A stretch of 64,000 nt of DNA from Roseomonas sp. Lineage in GTDB: Bacteria > Pseudomonadota > Alphaproteobacteria > Acetobacterales > Acetobacteraceae. How positions within the stretch are numbered: position 1 is the first letter of the stretch; each line of letters opens with the position of its first letter. The notes under the pieces are model-generated. The model worked only from the letters and a program-made list of their open reading frames with translations, did no database searches and was not told where the DNA came from. Below are positions 9,713 through 18,648 of the stretch, piece by piece. A program made the position numbers and the translations under genes. The DNA is taken from contig JADCFX010000011.1 in NCBI GenBank assembly GCA_020249285.1, forward strand, positions 1 to 64,000. The letters are read 5' to 3'.

Positions 9713-10726
9713 ATGAGTGAAACGAAGCCCGCACCGCGCAAACGCCGCGGGCGAGTGGCGCTTATCCTGCTCAGCCTATGCCTAGCCGTGCTGATCGGCC
9801 TTGGCGCGGCGGCCCAATGGGCACGTGGTATCTATGAAGCCCCCGGTCCGCTGGCCGCCGATAGGGCCTTGGTCATTCCGCGCGGCGGGACTGAGGCTAT
9901 TGCGGGTGCCTTACGGGAGGCCGGCATTATCGCCGATGCACGGCATTTTCTGATTGCAAGCCAGATCACCAAGGGCGCGGGACCGCTGCGCGCGGCGGAA
10001 TTCGCCTTTCCCGCCGGTGCCTCCCTAAAGCAGGTATTGGAGATATTGCGCGAAGCGCGCCCGGTGCAGCGCCGCGTGACCATCCCGGAAGGGCTTTCCG
10101 CCCTGCAAATCCAGGCGCTTTTGGACAAGACCGAAGGGTTGATGGGCGAGGCAGAGCCAATCGCTGAAGGCAGTATCCTGCCCGAAACCTATGCCTTTGA
10201 ATGGGGCGATAGCCGCGCCGCGCTGATCAGGCGCGCCCAGGCCGCGATGAATACCGCACTGGCCGAAGCCTGGCGGGACCGCGCGCCCAATCTGCCGCTC
10301 CGCAGCGCGCGGGAAGCGCTGATCCTGGCTTCCATCATTGAACGCGAAACCGGCAAGGCCGAGGAGCGCGCTTTGGTCGCCTCGGTCTTCATCAATCGCC
10401 TCAGGCGCAATATGCCGCTGCAATCGGATCCGACCGTGGTGTATGCGGCCTTGGGCGGGGCGGCTTTGGACCGGCCCATTACGCGGGCCGATCTGGACCG
10501 CGACAGCCCCTTCAATACCTATCGCAATCGCGGCCTGCCGCCGGGGCCGATTGCGAATCCGGGGCGCGACTCGCTCCGCGCCGCCACACAGCCCGCGACC
10601 AGCAATTTTCTCTTTTTTGTCGCGGATGGGTCGGGCGGGCATGCCTTTGCGGAAACGCTTGAGGCACATAACCGCAACGTGGCCCGCTGGCGGGAGATTG
10701 AGCGGCAGCGGGGCGTCAGGCAATAA
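9713..10726 (+). CDS. mltG: Endolytic murein transglycosylase MltG
   Basis: This inner-membrane lytic transglycosylase cleaves nascent glycan strands and is thought to terminate peptidoglycan synthesis. It has 337 residues with one N-terminal membrane segment at about 14-35. A LysM-like region follows (IPEGLSALQIQALL), then the YceG catalytic domain. The catalytic glutamate lies in ILASIIERETGK; other landmarks are LQSDPTVVYA, SPFNTYRNRGLPPGPIANPG and FFVADGSGGHAFAET. It starts 6 bp after fabF, so it is cotranscribed with it. Confidence 0.96.
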   Translation: MSETKPAPRKRRGRVALILLSLCLAVLIGLGAAAQWARGIYEAPGPLAADRALVIPRGGTEAIAGALREAGIIADARHFLIASQITKGAGPLRAAEFAFPAGASLKQVLEILREARPVQRRVTIPEGLSALQIQALLDKTEGLMGEAEPIAEGSILPETYAFEWGDSRAALIRRAQAAMNTALAEAWRDRAPNLPLRSAREALILASIIERETGKAEERALVASVFINRLRRNMPLQSDPTVVYAALGGAALDRPITRADLDRDSPFNTYRNRGLPPGPIANPGRDSLRAATQPATSNFLFFVADGSGGHAFAETLEAHNRNVARWREIERQRGVRQ

Positions 10727-10731
10727 AACAA

Positions 10732-10759
10732 AACCCGCGGACGCTGCCCCCCGCGGGTT
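10732..10759. terminator. Bidirectional terminator between mltG and rpmB
   Basis: A perfect 9-bp stem AACCCGCGG/CCGCGGGTT with a 10-base loop lies between the convergent mltG and rpmB genes. The stem starts just after an A-rich stretch (AATAAAACAA), which gives a T-rich tail on the rpmB strand. It could stop both operons. Confidence 0.75.
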
Positions 10760-10783
10760 AGAACGGTTCGATGAGGCTCAGCT

Positions 10784-11077
10784 TCAGGCGGCCTTGGCAG
10801 CCTGGGCGCGTTCCAGGCGGCGCTTCAGCACAATGGCGTCTACCGTCAGCTTGCGGTCCGGCGTGCCGAGCAGGAAGGAATCAAGCCCGCCATTGTGCTC
10901 CACCGTGCGGATGCCATTGGTGGAAAGGCGCAGCTTGATCGGCGCGGCCAGGATTTCCGACCAGAAGGAGCTTTCCTGCAGATTGGGCAGGAAGCGGCGG
11001 CGGCTTTTATTATTGGCGTGGCTGACATTGTTACCCGTCAGAACACCCTTGCCGGTAATGACGCAGCGGCGAGACAT
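10784..11077 (-). CDS. rpmB: 50S ribosomal protein L28
   Basis: This 97-residue large-subunit ribosomal protein begins with the diagnostic [31 protein letters not shown] N-terminus. It continues with RRFLPNLQ and [21 protein letters not shown]. It carries only one N-terminal cysteine, so it is the zinc-free form. It appears monocistronic, with a shared terminator downstream and a dispersed hairpin repeat about 100 bp upstream. Confidence 0.98.
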   Translation of the reverse strand: MSRRCVITGKGVLTGNNVSHANNKSRRRFLPNLQESSFWSEILAAPIKLRLSTNGIRTVEHNGGLDSFLLGTPDRKLTVDAIVLKRRLERAQAAKAA

Positions 11078-11176
11078 AGCGGAAATCCAAATATAAAGGC
11101 GCGCAGGGGGAACCTGCGCGCGGGTTCAACATGAAGACGCGCTTTTGGCGGGAAGCGGCGGCGACGTCAAGTACCA

Positions 11177-11230
11177 GAGCATTTTTTGCCAAGCGATTTA
11201 GCTTCGCGGCTCGGAAAATGCGATCAAACA
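11177..11230 (+). repeat. Dispersed hairpin repeat, diverged copy
   Basis: This copy has the outer GCATTTT/GAAAATGC arms and the GGCTCGGAAAATGCGATCAAAC tail of the family, but its inner stem is decayed (GCCAAGCGA ... TTCGCGGC). It lies upstream of rpmB, at the edge of the foreign-looking block that follows. Confidence 0.75.
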
Positions 11231-11555
11231 TAAAGGCGAATTCCTCAGTCACGCAGCGGATCAGGCGCAGCGGGTGGGCGTGGGCGTGCTCAGGCGGTGG
11301 GCAAGGCACGGTTGCGCGTAGAAGATCGCGCGCCACGTCAGGCCGGCCAGATTCAAGGCGACATTTGCCTGTTCTGCAAAATGCACCTGAAGGGGATCAC
11401 AGCATCACTCCGTCCGCAGAACCGGGGCGCATCGGGACCCCGCACCGCCGCTTGCGCGCCACGGCGTCCACCCGCTCACCGGTCGCACCCGAGCCCCGCC
11501 CGGACGTACGCGCCGCACAGACCCCCGGCGTCGTTCTTCGACACTCGGTCACGGA
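11231..11555. other. Intergenic stretch, no gene recognised
   Basis: About 320 bases between the rpmB upstream repeat and the methyltransferase gene hold no recognisable gene. Open frames here lack domain content or ribosome sites. Base composition begins to differ from the neighbouring core genes. Confidence 0.5.
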
Positions 11556-12296
11556 TCAGACCTGCCACCAGCAGATCGACGAGAACGGCATCCGTTCCAG
11601 ACGCGCATTCGAAATGCCGACCACTTCGTGCAGTGCCTGGGTCTCGCCCGGCCATTCCTCGACGTGAACCTCGTCGAAGGCGACGATTCCGCCTTTGGTG
11701 ACGCGGGGGAGCAATTTCTCGAGGGCGTGACGTGTGGGCTCATAGATGTCGAAATCCAGATAGAGCAAAGAGATCACCAGATGCTGGTTCTCCTCCAGAT
11801 AGCTTCCGCAGGTTTCGAGAAAGTCGCCCTTGACGATCTGCACCTTAGGGATCTGCGCCAGAGACCGCCCGTCATCGAACAGCGCGACAGCGTCCATGAT
11901 ATCTTGATCGGAGCCGCCGCTGTATCCGCCGACAATCGCCTGCTCGGACCTGCCTTTCTGATCGGCCGCATGGATCGACGGAAAGCCCGAGAAAGTGTCG
12001 AAGCCGATGATCCGCCGCCGGTGATTCAGCGGCTCGTAGATCGCCGAGAGATTGGCCCAGGTCATCAGCCCACCGCCGAAATGCACCCCGCATTCCACGA
12101 TCGACCCCTGAACCCCGACCACCCGCCGGAACATCTCGTTCTTGGCGAGAAACCGCGACAAGGCGGTCCGATCTACATACTTGGCAAAGCTTGAGAGCTT
12201 TTCGGTTATCGTCAAAGGCGATCTATCCCAGTACGCACTACGTGCATCCACCCCTCTTTCGGCCCAGTTTACCGTAAGATCGATTTTGCTTGCCAT
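11556..12296 (-). CDS. TylF/MycF-type class I methyltransferase
   Basis: This 246-residue protein resembles the TylF/MycF (macrocin O-methyltransferase) family of SAM- and Mg-dependent sugar O-methyltransferases. Visible signs are the SAM-site strand GSIVECGVHFGGGLMTWA, the FDTFSGFPS motif after strand 2, LLYLDFDIYEPT with the metal-binding acidic residues, and GGIVAFDEVHVEEWPGE. In bacteria outside antibiotic clusters such enzymes often modify surface polysaccharides; the substrate here is unknown. It stands alone beside a dead transposase, which suggests horizontal arrival. Confidence 0.85.
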   Translation of the reverse strand: MASKIDLTVNWAERGVDARSAYWDRSPLTITEKLSSFAKYVDRTALSRFLAKNEMFRRVVGVQGSIVECGVHFGGGLMTWANLSAIYEPLNHRRRIIGFDTFSGFPSIHAADQKGRSEQAIVGGYSGGSDQDIMDAVALFDDGRSLAQIPKVQIVKGDFLETCGSYLEENQHLVISLLYLDFDIYEPTRHALEKLLPRVTKGGIVAFDEVHVEEWPGETQALHEVVGISNARLERMPFSSICWWQV

Positions 12297-12542
12297 TTCA
12301 GGTACCCTCCAACTCTTTTAACCGACATTCCCCAAGGGGCATGCTGGCTTACGTGAAGATCGCCTAACTTTGCCTGCTGAACAAGCGTTTTCCGCCCTGA
12401 GCGGCGCCCGCGGTCGGGCGGGCTGCTGGAACAGGGCGGATCAAACCGCAAAGCCGCCGTGTTCTGGCTCGGCGGTGGTGTTTTTCAGCGCAGCGGGCAG
12501 ACTTGTCCTGCCGCTTTCGTTCAGTTTGGGCGTGGATCGCGG

Positions 12543-13660
12543 TCATGCGCATGACGGAGGAGCTCGCAACCGGCGGATGGTGGCGAGGATGGCGCGCACC
12601 ATCGGGCCGGTGAAGGCCACCTCGGCCAGTTGGAAGGTGATGGCGCGGGCGTGACGCACGACATGCGCCCCGATCTTGATCAGCTTCAGTTGCAGGCTGG
12701 TCAACGACCAGTCGGCCATGGCCTCGGGCGACTCGATACAGCGCAAGCTCGAGCCAGCGCAAGAAGCTGGCTAGGTTTAAGGCCAGCGTGCGAAGTTGCA
12801 GCCAGACCTCGTTGTCGCGGAACTTCCGGCACGACAGCCGTATTCAGCGGAAGGCATACTAGCCTTCCTTGATGTGCTGTTCGGGGCTGCCGCGCTGGTT
12901 GTAGAACCTTACCTCCCAGTCCGGTTCCATCGGCAGGTTGGTGACGATGAAGCCGACGCGCGGGAACGGCCCGTCCGGATGCCATTCGATCTTGGCGATC
13001 ACCCGGCGCTCCTTATCCCAGGACGCTGCCTGATAGTGGAAGTCCTCGAAGAACCGCTTGACCTTGGTCAGCGACGGTCACCGCACAGGGCGCGTCAGCC
13101 GGTGCGCGCTCTTGTCCTTGAGCACCGCGTTTGCCGGCAGCCGGATGGCGTAGAAATAGCCCGCCTCTTCCAGCCGCGCATAGACCGCGGGGATCGCGTA
13201 GGCGGCGTCGGCGCGGAAGAAGCGCAGGATGTCCCGCGTTGCATACCGGGCGATCACCGGCTCAAGGACGTCCCGCCAGCCATCGGCGCTGTGGACCTTG
13301 CCATTGCGCAGGGCGCAGCGTTCCATCATGCCGAACTGGTTGAACAAGAAGCTCGGGTGGTAGCAGGTGCAGTCGAAATGCCCGTTCCAGGCAGACCCTT
13401 CCTGATCGCCATGAGTGGGGCTGACCGAGCTGTCCATGTCCAGCACGATGAACTTCAGCCCGTTGCGATCATGAAACCGGTCGATCCATTGCCGGTTCAG
13501 ATCGGCCAGCGCCGCCCGGTTCTCGAGCAGGGCCAGCGTCTCTGTCTAGAACTGCCCCATCTGGGAAGCCGAGGCCGCTTAAGCATAGACAGTTCTGCCG
13601 CCGACAACCTGACGCTTGACCGGATCGAGGGACAGCCGATCGGGGTCTTTGATATCCTAG
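12543..13660 (-). pseudogene. IS1380-family transposase, degraded
   Basis: This is a decayed insertion-sequence transposase. The best fragment (about 13078-13446) reads LDMDSSVSPTHGDQEGSAWNGHFDC and RFFRADAAYAIPAVYARLE, which I recognise as the IS1380 DDE transposase core. Downstream fragments read KVKRFFEDFHYQAASWDKERR, FYNQRGSPEQHIKEG and ADWSLTSLQLKLIKIGA. In-frame stops occur at 13579-13581, 13546-13548, 13078-13080, 12859-12861 and 12844-12846. A 16-bp duplication near 12750 (two copies of CTTGCGCTG) shifts the frame. The N-terminus and clear terminal inverted repeats were not found. Confidence 0.88.
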
Positions 13661-14011
13661 CATCCGGCCAGTCACCAGAACACCGATTGCCGAAACAATC
13701 CGTCAATACGATGAATCGTGTTCTTCCCGCGTCGAGTGTCGTACAATGCTGCTGCCGTGAGATCGGACAACCCGAGTGCATCATCAAGCTCGCGCATCAT
13801 AAGCAAGCCGCCGCCCGAACTGATCTGCGCGCCCCGGAACTACACCCGCACACGGCGGTCGAACTCTACCCGATCTGCCCCCTGCGAGCCCGCACCCTCT
13901 GGGTTCTCCATGAAACACGCCGCTCGCAGCCAACAATCTCATGATTCATATGCGGAGTATCAAGGCCTGGACAGCGAAATCAGCGAGTTACTTGAGGAAT
14001 GTGGGATAAAA
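13661..14011. other. Intergenic remnant next to the dead IS
   Basis: About 350 bases without a convincing gene. One open frame on the plus strand ends with a plausible-looking acidic tail (EYQGLDSEISELLEECGIK) at about 13945-14017, but its upstream part is serine/proline-rich noise. It may be the 3' remnant of a gene broken by the insertion sequence. I do not call it as a gene. Confidence 0.35.
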
Positions 14012-14057
14012 GCTTGAGGTGGTTAGCCGCGGATTCACTCGGCTAACCACCTCAAGC
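14012..14057. terminator. Perfect 18-bp inverted repeat, likely terminator
   Basis: Arms 14012-14029 and 14040-14057 are perfectly complementary (GCTTGAGGTGGTTAGCCG) around a 10-base loop. The right arm contains the stop codon of the 80-residue gene at 14052. No long T-run follows on either strand. It probably ends the ABC exporter operon and marks the border of the foreign block. Confidence 0.6.
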
Positions 14058-14294
14058 AGGGGGCGGGGCGCGAAATTCGCCGCTTTCAACCGAAGCCAGC
14101 GCCTGGCGCAGCACCCCGGCCACGGCGCGGTCATCCAAAGTCCGGGTCAGCACCCCAAGCGCCCCGCCCAGCAGGGCAGAGGCGATGGAAATCGGCTGGA
14201 TTTGCTGCTCCAGCATATACTCAATCGCCTTGTCCACGACCGAACCGGCATGGCTTAAATCCTCGGGCGCGATGCCTTCCGGGTCCATCTGCAT
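14052..14294 (-). CDS. Small conserved-looking protein of unknown function
   Basis: This 80-residue protein (MQMDPEGIAPEDLSHAGSVV...) has a helical central part with a small-residue-rich stretch (ISIASALLGGALGVLTRTL) that may be an amphipathic or membrane-associated helix. I do not recognise a family. It follows the ABC exporter gene by 36 bp on the same strand. A ribosome site (AGGAGTAG) precedes its start, which supports a real gene cotranscribed with the exporter. Confidence 0.62.
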   Translation of the reverse strand: MQMDPEGIAPEDLSHAGSVVDKAIEYMLEQQIQPISIASALLGGALGVLTRTLDDRAVAGVLRQALASVESGEFRAPPPA

Positions 14295-14330
14295 GGGCTA
14301 CTCCTGAATGTAACAGCCAAATAGGGAGGC

Positions 14331-16238
14331 TCAGGGGCCAGGGGAAGGGGGGGCCGCATTGGGGCGCTGCCGGGGCATCTCCAAATCCGCTGCAGCCTGC
14401 GCGCGGGCGGCGGCCTCAGCCGCGGCCATGGCTTCGGATTGGCGGCGCCACATATCGGCGTAAAGCCCGCCTGCCGCGATCAAGGCGCCATGGGTACCAC
14501 GTTCGGCAATGGCACCTTCTTGCAGCACGATGATCTCATCCGCCTCCACCACTGTCGAAAGGCGGTGGGCAATCACCAGCGTGGTGCGGTTGCGCGCCAC
14601 ATCGCGCAAGGCCGCCTGAATGTCCTGTTCGGTGCGGGTATCAAGTGCACTGGTTGCCTCATCCAAAATCAGCAGGCGCGGGTCTTTCAGAATGGTGCGG
14701 GCGATGGCGACTCGCTGCTTTTCGCCACCGGAAAGCTTGAGGCCGCGTTCGCCCACACGAGTCGCGTAACCATCTGGCAAGCGCGTCACGAAATCATGCA
14801 CTTGGGCAAGCTTGGCTGCGTTTTCGATTTCCGCATCACTCGCCCCTGGCCGGCCATAGGCGATGTTGTAGCGGATGGTGTCATTGAACAGCACGGTATC
14901 CTGCGGCACCACGCCAATGGCAGCGCGCAGGCTATGTTGCGTCAGGCCGCGCACATCCTGCCCATCCACCAGCACACGCCCGCCGGTCACATCATAAAAG
15001 CGAAACAGCAAACGCGAAATCGTTGATTTCCCCGCCCCGGTCGGCCCAACAATCGCGAGCATCCGCCCCGGCGGCACGGTGAAGGAAATGCCCTTCAGGA
15101 TTTCCCGATCTGGCCGATAGCCAAAGCGCACATCCTCAAAGCGGATTTCACCGGCCCCAAGTGCAAGCGGCGTTGCATCCAGCGCATCGCGCACCTCAGC
15201 CGGCACATCCAGCAGCGCGAACATCTGCTCCATATCCGTCAGCCCCTGCTTGATTTCGCGATAGGCGAAGCCAAGGATGTTCAGCGGCTGATAAAGCTGG
15301 ATCAGATAGGTATTCACCATCACCAGATCGCCAATGCTCATGCTGCCATCGGCAATGCCGCGGCCTGCCAGCAGCATGGTGATGGTAAGCCCAACCGCCA
15401 TGATGGTGGCCTGGCCGGCATTCAGCATATTGAGTGTGGTTTCACTTTTGACATAGGCGCTTTCGTAGCGCGTCATGCTTTCATCATAGCGTCGCGATTC
15501 ATGCGCTTCATTGCCAAAATACTTGACGGTTTCGTAATTCAGCAGGCTATCCACCGCCTTGGTATTCGCTTCCTCATCCGTTTGGTTCATCTGCCGGCGA
15601 AAGCGCAGGCGCCAATTGGTGAAGATCAGCGTGAAGGCGACATAGGCGATGATGGTGCCAAGCATGGTGAGTGCGAAGGAAGCCGCGAACATCCACCAAA
15701 GAATGACCGAGACGAACAAAATCTCGACAATGGTCGGGATGATGTTGAACAGCAGGAAATTGAGCGAGGTGGCGATGCCGCGCACGCCCCGTTCAATCAC
15801 GCGCGAAAGCCCGCCTGTCGCGCGGTCCATGTGAAAGCGCATGGAAAGCGCGTGCAAATGGCGAAACACGTCCAGGGCCACGCGGCGCCCGGCGCGCGCC
15901 TGCACCTTGGAAAACACAGCATTGCGCAATTCCCCAAGCGCCGAGGACATCACGCGGAGCAAGCCGTAGCCGACCAGCAGGGCAACCGGCACGGCAATCA
16001 CCGCACCAGCGCCTGATTGCGGCGCCAGCGCGTCCACGGCGCGCGCATAGGCGATGGGCACCAGCACATTCGCCGCCTTGGCCGCGGCCAGCAGCAGCAG
16101 CGCGGCCACCACGCGCAGCCGCAGCATGGGCTCGCCCACCGGCCACAGATGCGGCGCAATGCGGCTGAGGGCCGAAAAGGGAATGGCGGCGCTGGGGCGG
16201 TTTGGGGGGGCGGGCGGGGTCATGATTGGCGCTTTCAT
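14331..16238 (-). CDS. ATM1-type ABC exporter (fused permease and ATPase)
   Basis: This 635-residue half-transporter has about six membrane helices (residues 35-320) and a C-terminal nucleotide-binding domain. The domain shows Walker A VGPTGAGKSTI, signature LSGGEKQRVAIART, Walker B LLILDEATSALD and the H-loop IAHRLSTV. The sequences LLNYETVKYFGNEAHE and GQATIMAVGLTITMLLA match the ATM1/HMT1 group. That group exports glutathione-linked sulfur or metal compounds and supports iron-sulfur or heavy-metal homeostasis. It is read with the 80-residue gene downstream. Confidence 0.92.
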   Translation of the reverse strand: MKAPIMTPPAPPNRPSAAIPFSALSRIAPHLWPVGEPMLRLRVVAALLLLAAAKAANVLVPIAYARAVDALAPQSGAGAVIAVPVALLVGYGLLRVMSSALGELRNAVFSKVQARAGRRVALDVFRHLHALSMRFHMDRATGGLSRVIERGVRGIATSLNFLLFNIIPTIVEILFVSVILWWMFAASFALTMLGTIIAYVAFTLIFTNWRLRFRRQMNQTDEEANTKAVDSLLNYETVKYFGNEAHESRRYDESMTRYESAYVKSETTLNMLNAGQATIMAVGLTITMLLAGRGIADGSMSIGDLVMVNTYLIQLYQPLNILGFAYREIKQGLTDMEQMFALLDVPAEVRDALDATPLALGAGEIRFEDVRFGYRPDREILKGISFTVPPGRMLAIVGPTGAGKSTISRLLFRFYDVTGGRVLVDGQDVRGLTQHSLRAAIGVVPQDTVLFNDTIRYNIAYGRPGASDAEIENAAKLAQVHDFVTRLPDGYATRVGERGLKLSGGEKQRVAIARTILKDPRLLILDEATSALDTRTEQDIQAALRDVARNRTTLVIAHRLSTVVEADEIIVLQEGAIAERGTHGALIAAGGLYADMWRRQSEAMAAAEAAARAQAAADLEMPRQRPNAAPPSPGP

Positions 16239-16313
16239 GGGCCAGGGGAGCCCTTCCGGGCAAGCCCTATAGACTGGCTCGCCTTGCCGCGACGCCCAGT
16301 GTTAGATGGGCAG

Positions 16314-17162
16314 ATGGACCGCTTCGCCCGGCATATCGCCGCCTGCAACAACATCCCCTCCCCCGCCGGTTTTCTTGCCTTTCACATGGGCGGTGCGCAG
16401 GTGGGCTTCATCACGCCGGAATTGGCCCGCGCACTCACCTTCCGCCCGCGCGATTTCCACTTTGACCAGCATGGTGTGGCCATGGCTGGCCGCTTGAAGA
16501 CCAGCGGGGCGCGCAGCGATGTGCTTGCCACTGTCCTGCCGAGCCTGACGCAAGGCGGGTTTCTCCGCATCCGCAATGAGGCTTTTGACGTGCGCCAGAC
16601 CAGCGATGGGCCGGTGCTGGCCACGCTGGACCGCGGCGCCCTCCCCGCCTTTGGTGTCATGTCCCAGGGCGTGCATATGAATGGCCTGGTGCGCCGCGCC
16701 GATGGGCTGCATATCTGGGTTGGCATCCGGTCTCGCCACAAGGCGGTGGCGCCGGGGCAGCTTGATAATCTGGTCGCGGGCGGCATCCCGGCGGGGCTGA
16801 CGCCCGCGGAAACCCTGGTGAAGGAAGCGGGGGAAGAAGCCTCCCTGCCGCCCGAATTGGCCGCCACGGCCCGCTTTGTCGGGCGGGTTTCCTATATCCT
16901 GCTGAATAATGAGGGGCTGCGGCGTGATGTGCTGCATTGCTATGACCTGGAATTGCCCGAGGATGTAACGCCCAGGCCCAATGATGATGAGGTGGAGCGC
17001 TTTGAGCTTTGGCCCGCCCGCCGCCTACTGGAAGCCGTGGCGGATTCGGATGACATCAAATTCAACGTCAACCTGACGTTGATTGATCTTTTCCTGCGCG
17101 AAGGGCTGCTGTCGGACCCTGATGGTTCCTTGCGCGCAGGGCTGGATCAGGGGCCAGCGTAG
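16314..17162 (+). CDS. Nudix hydrolase with DUF4743-type N-terminus
   Basis: This 282-residue protein is a predicted nucleoside-diphosphate-linked hydrolase. The Nudix box reads GGIPAGLTPAETLVKEAGEEA, at about residues 157-177. The N-terminal part (GFITPELARAL, FHFDQHGVAMA) resembles the DUF4743 region of plant/fungal-like Nudix proteins related to Tnr3, which act on thiamine-diphosphate damage products. That role is inference. I chose the ATG at 16314, where protein-like sequence begins; the open frame upstream only overlaps the divergent ABC gene. Confidence 0.85.
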   Translation: MDRFARHIAACNNIPSPAGFLAFHMGGAQVGFITPELARALTFRPRDFHFDQHGVAMAGRLKTSGARSDVLATVLPSLTQGGFLRIRNEAFDVRQTSDGPVLATLDRGALPAFGVMSQGVHMNGLVRRADGLHIWVGIRSRHKAVAPGQLDNLVAGGIPAGLTPAETLVKEAGEEASLPPELAATARFVGRVSYILLNNEGLRRDVLHCYDLELPEDVTPRPNDDEVERFELWPARRLLEAVADSDDIKFNVNLTLIDLFLREGLLSDPDGSLRAGLDQGPA

Positions 17163-17232
17163 CGCGCCATCTGGACAAGCCGTATTTCCCTTTTACACAT
17201 GACCCCGAAGAAGGTTGAGGAATTCAATTGTC

Positions 17233-18630
17233 ATGGTGGACCTGACAAGGGTCTGGGATGTGCTGGTCGCGGGCGGTGGCAATGCCGCGCTTTCCGCCGC
17301 CATTACCGCTCGCCGGGCCGGGGCCAGCGTATTGCTGGTGGAACACGCGCCGCGCAGCATGCGCGGCGGCAATAGCCGGCACACCCGCAATCTGCGCGCG
17401 CTGCATCCGGCACCGACCGATGTGCTGACCGAAACCTATCTGGAAGAAGAATATTGGGACGATTTGCTGCGCGTGACCGGCGGCAAGACCGATGAGCATC
17501 TGGCGCGCATGTGCATCCGCGCATCGCAGCATGCGCCGGATTTCCTGAAATCCTGCGGCGTGGTGTTTCAGCCATCGCTTTCCGGCACGCTTTCACTTTC
17601 GCGCACCAATGCGTTTTTCCTCGGCGGCGGCAAGGCGCTGGTCAATGCGCTCTATCGCACGGCGGAACAGCTTGGCATTGGCATTCTGTACGATACCGAG
17701 GTGCAGCATATTGACGTGCAGGATGGCTTCGCGACCGAAGCGGTAATTTCGCATCACGGCTTTCCGGAACGGGTGCGCTTCAAGGCGCTGATCGCTTCGG
17801 CGGGCGGCTTCCAGGCCAATCGCGATTGGCTACGCAAATACTGGGGCGATGCGGCGGATAATTTCCAGATTCGCGGCACGCCTTACGCGCAAGGCCGCTT
17901 GCTGCGCGATCTGCTCGACCAAGGCGTGCAGGAAGTGGGCGACCCCACGCAATTCCACGCCGTCGCCAATGACGCACGCGCACCAATGGAAGATGGCGGC
18001 CTTGCCATGCGCCTTGATTGCGTGCCCTTCGCCGTGGTGGTGAACCGCGATGTCGAGCGGTTTTATGATGAGGGTGAGGATGTCTGGCCCAAGCGCTACG
18101 CCATTTGGGGGCGCCTGATCGCGCAGCAGCCAGGCCAGGTTGCTTTTGCAGTGACGGATAGCAAGGCGTTGCATAATTATTTGCCCAGCGTCTTCCCGCC
18201 CTATAAGGCCAATAGCATCGCAGAACTTGCGGGTATGGCGGGGATTGATGCGGGCAAGTTGGAAAAAGTGATCGCGGATTACAACGCCGCCGTGCGCCCC
18301 GGCACCTTCCAACCCATGAAGCCCGATGATTGTCGCACAGAAGGGCTGACGCCGCCCAAAAGCCATTGGGCACGGCTGATTGATACGCCGCCCTATTACT
18401 GCCACCCGCTCAAGCCCGGCATCACCTTCACGTTTTTGGGTGTGAAGGTGAACGACCGCGCGCGCATCATCATGGCCGATGGCAAGCCTTCGGCGAATAT
18501 GTTCGCCTCGGGCGAGATCATGGCTGGCAATATTCTGGGCCAGGGCTATCTGGCCGGGTTTGGTATGACGATTGGCACCGTCTTTGGCCGGCTGGCGGGT
18601 GAGGAGGCAGCACGCAATGTGCGGAATTGA
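17233..18630 (+). CDS. tcuA: FAD-dependent tricarballylate dehydrogenase
   Basis: This flavoprotein of the fumarate reductase/succinate dehydrogenase superfamily oxidises tricarballylate to cis-aconitate. It has 465 residues with the dinucleotide-binding motif DVLVAGGGNAALSAAITA near the N-terminus. Family-typical stretches are GGNSRHTRNLRA, the active-site region ITFTFLGVKV, and the C-terminal FAD contact SGEIMAGNILGQGYLAGFGMTIGT. The ATG at 17233 follows AAGGTTGAGG at a good distance; a TTG six codons upstream is less likely. tcuB follows 18 bp later. Confidence 0.93.
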   Translation: MVDLTRVWDVLVAGGGNAALSAAITARRAGASVLLVEHAPRSMRGGNSRHTRNLRALHPAPTDVLTETYLEEEYWDDLLRVTGGKTDEHLARMCIRASQHAPDFLKSCGVVFQPSLSGTLSLSRTNAFFLGGGKALVNALYRTAEQLGIGILYDTEVQHIDVQDGFATEAVISHHGFPERVRFKALIASAGGFQANRDWLRKYWGDAADNFQIRGTPYAQGRLLRDLLDQGVQEVGDPTQFHAVANDARAPMEDGGLAMRLDCVPFAVVVNRDVERFYDEGEDVWPKRYAIWGRLIAQQPGQVAFAVTDSKALHNYLPSVFPPYKANSIAELAGMAGIDAGKLEKVIADYNAAVRPGTFQPMKPDDCRTEGLTPPKSHWARLIDTPPYYCHPLKPGITFTFLGVKVNDRARIIMADGKPSANMFASGEIMAGNILGQGYLAGFGMTIGTVFGRLAGEEAARNVRN

Positions 18631-18648
18631 AGAAGGCAGGGCGCGCTG

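Noticed and set aside
12297..12542. Terminal inverted repeats of the IS1380-like element
   Set aside because: I looked on both sides of the transposase remnant and could not find convincing matching ends; the element borders cannot be placed.
12364..12762. 132-codon open frame overlapping the transposase remnant
   Set aside because: It is a frame-shifted reading of the decayed IS1380 transposase and unrelated downstream DNA.
13718..14017. 99-codon open frame beside the dead transposase
   Set aside because: Most of it is serine/proline/arginine-rich noise with no ribosome site; only the last 20 codons look protein-like. Kept as a possible remnant only.
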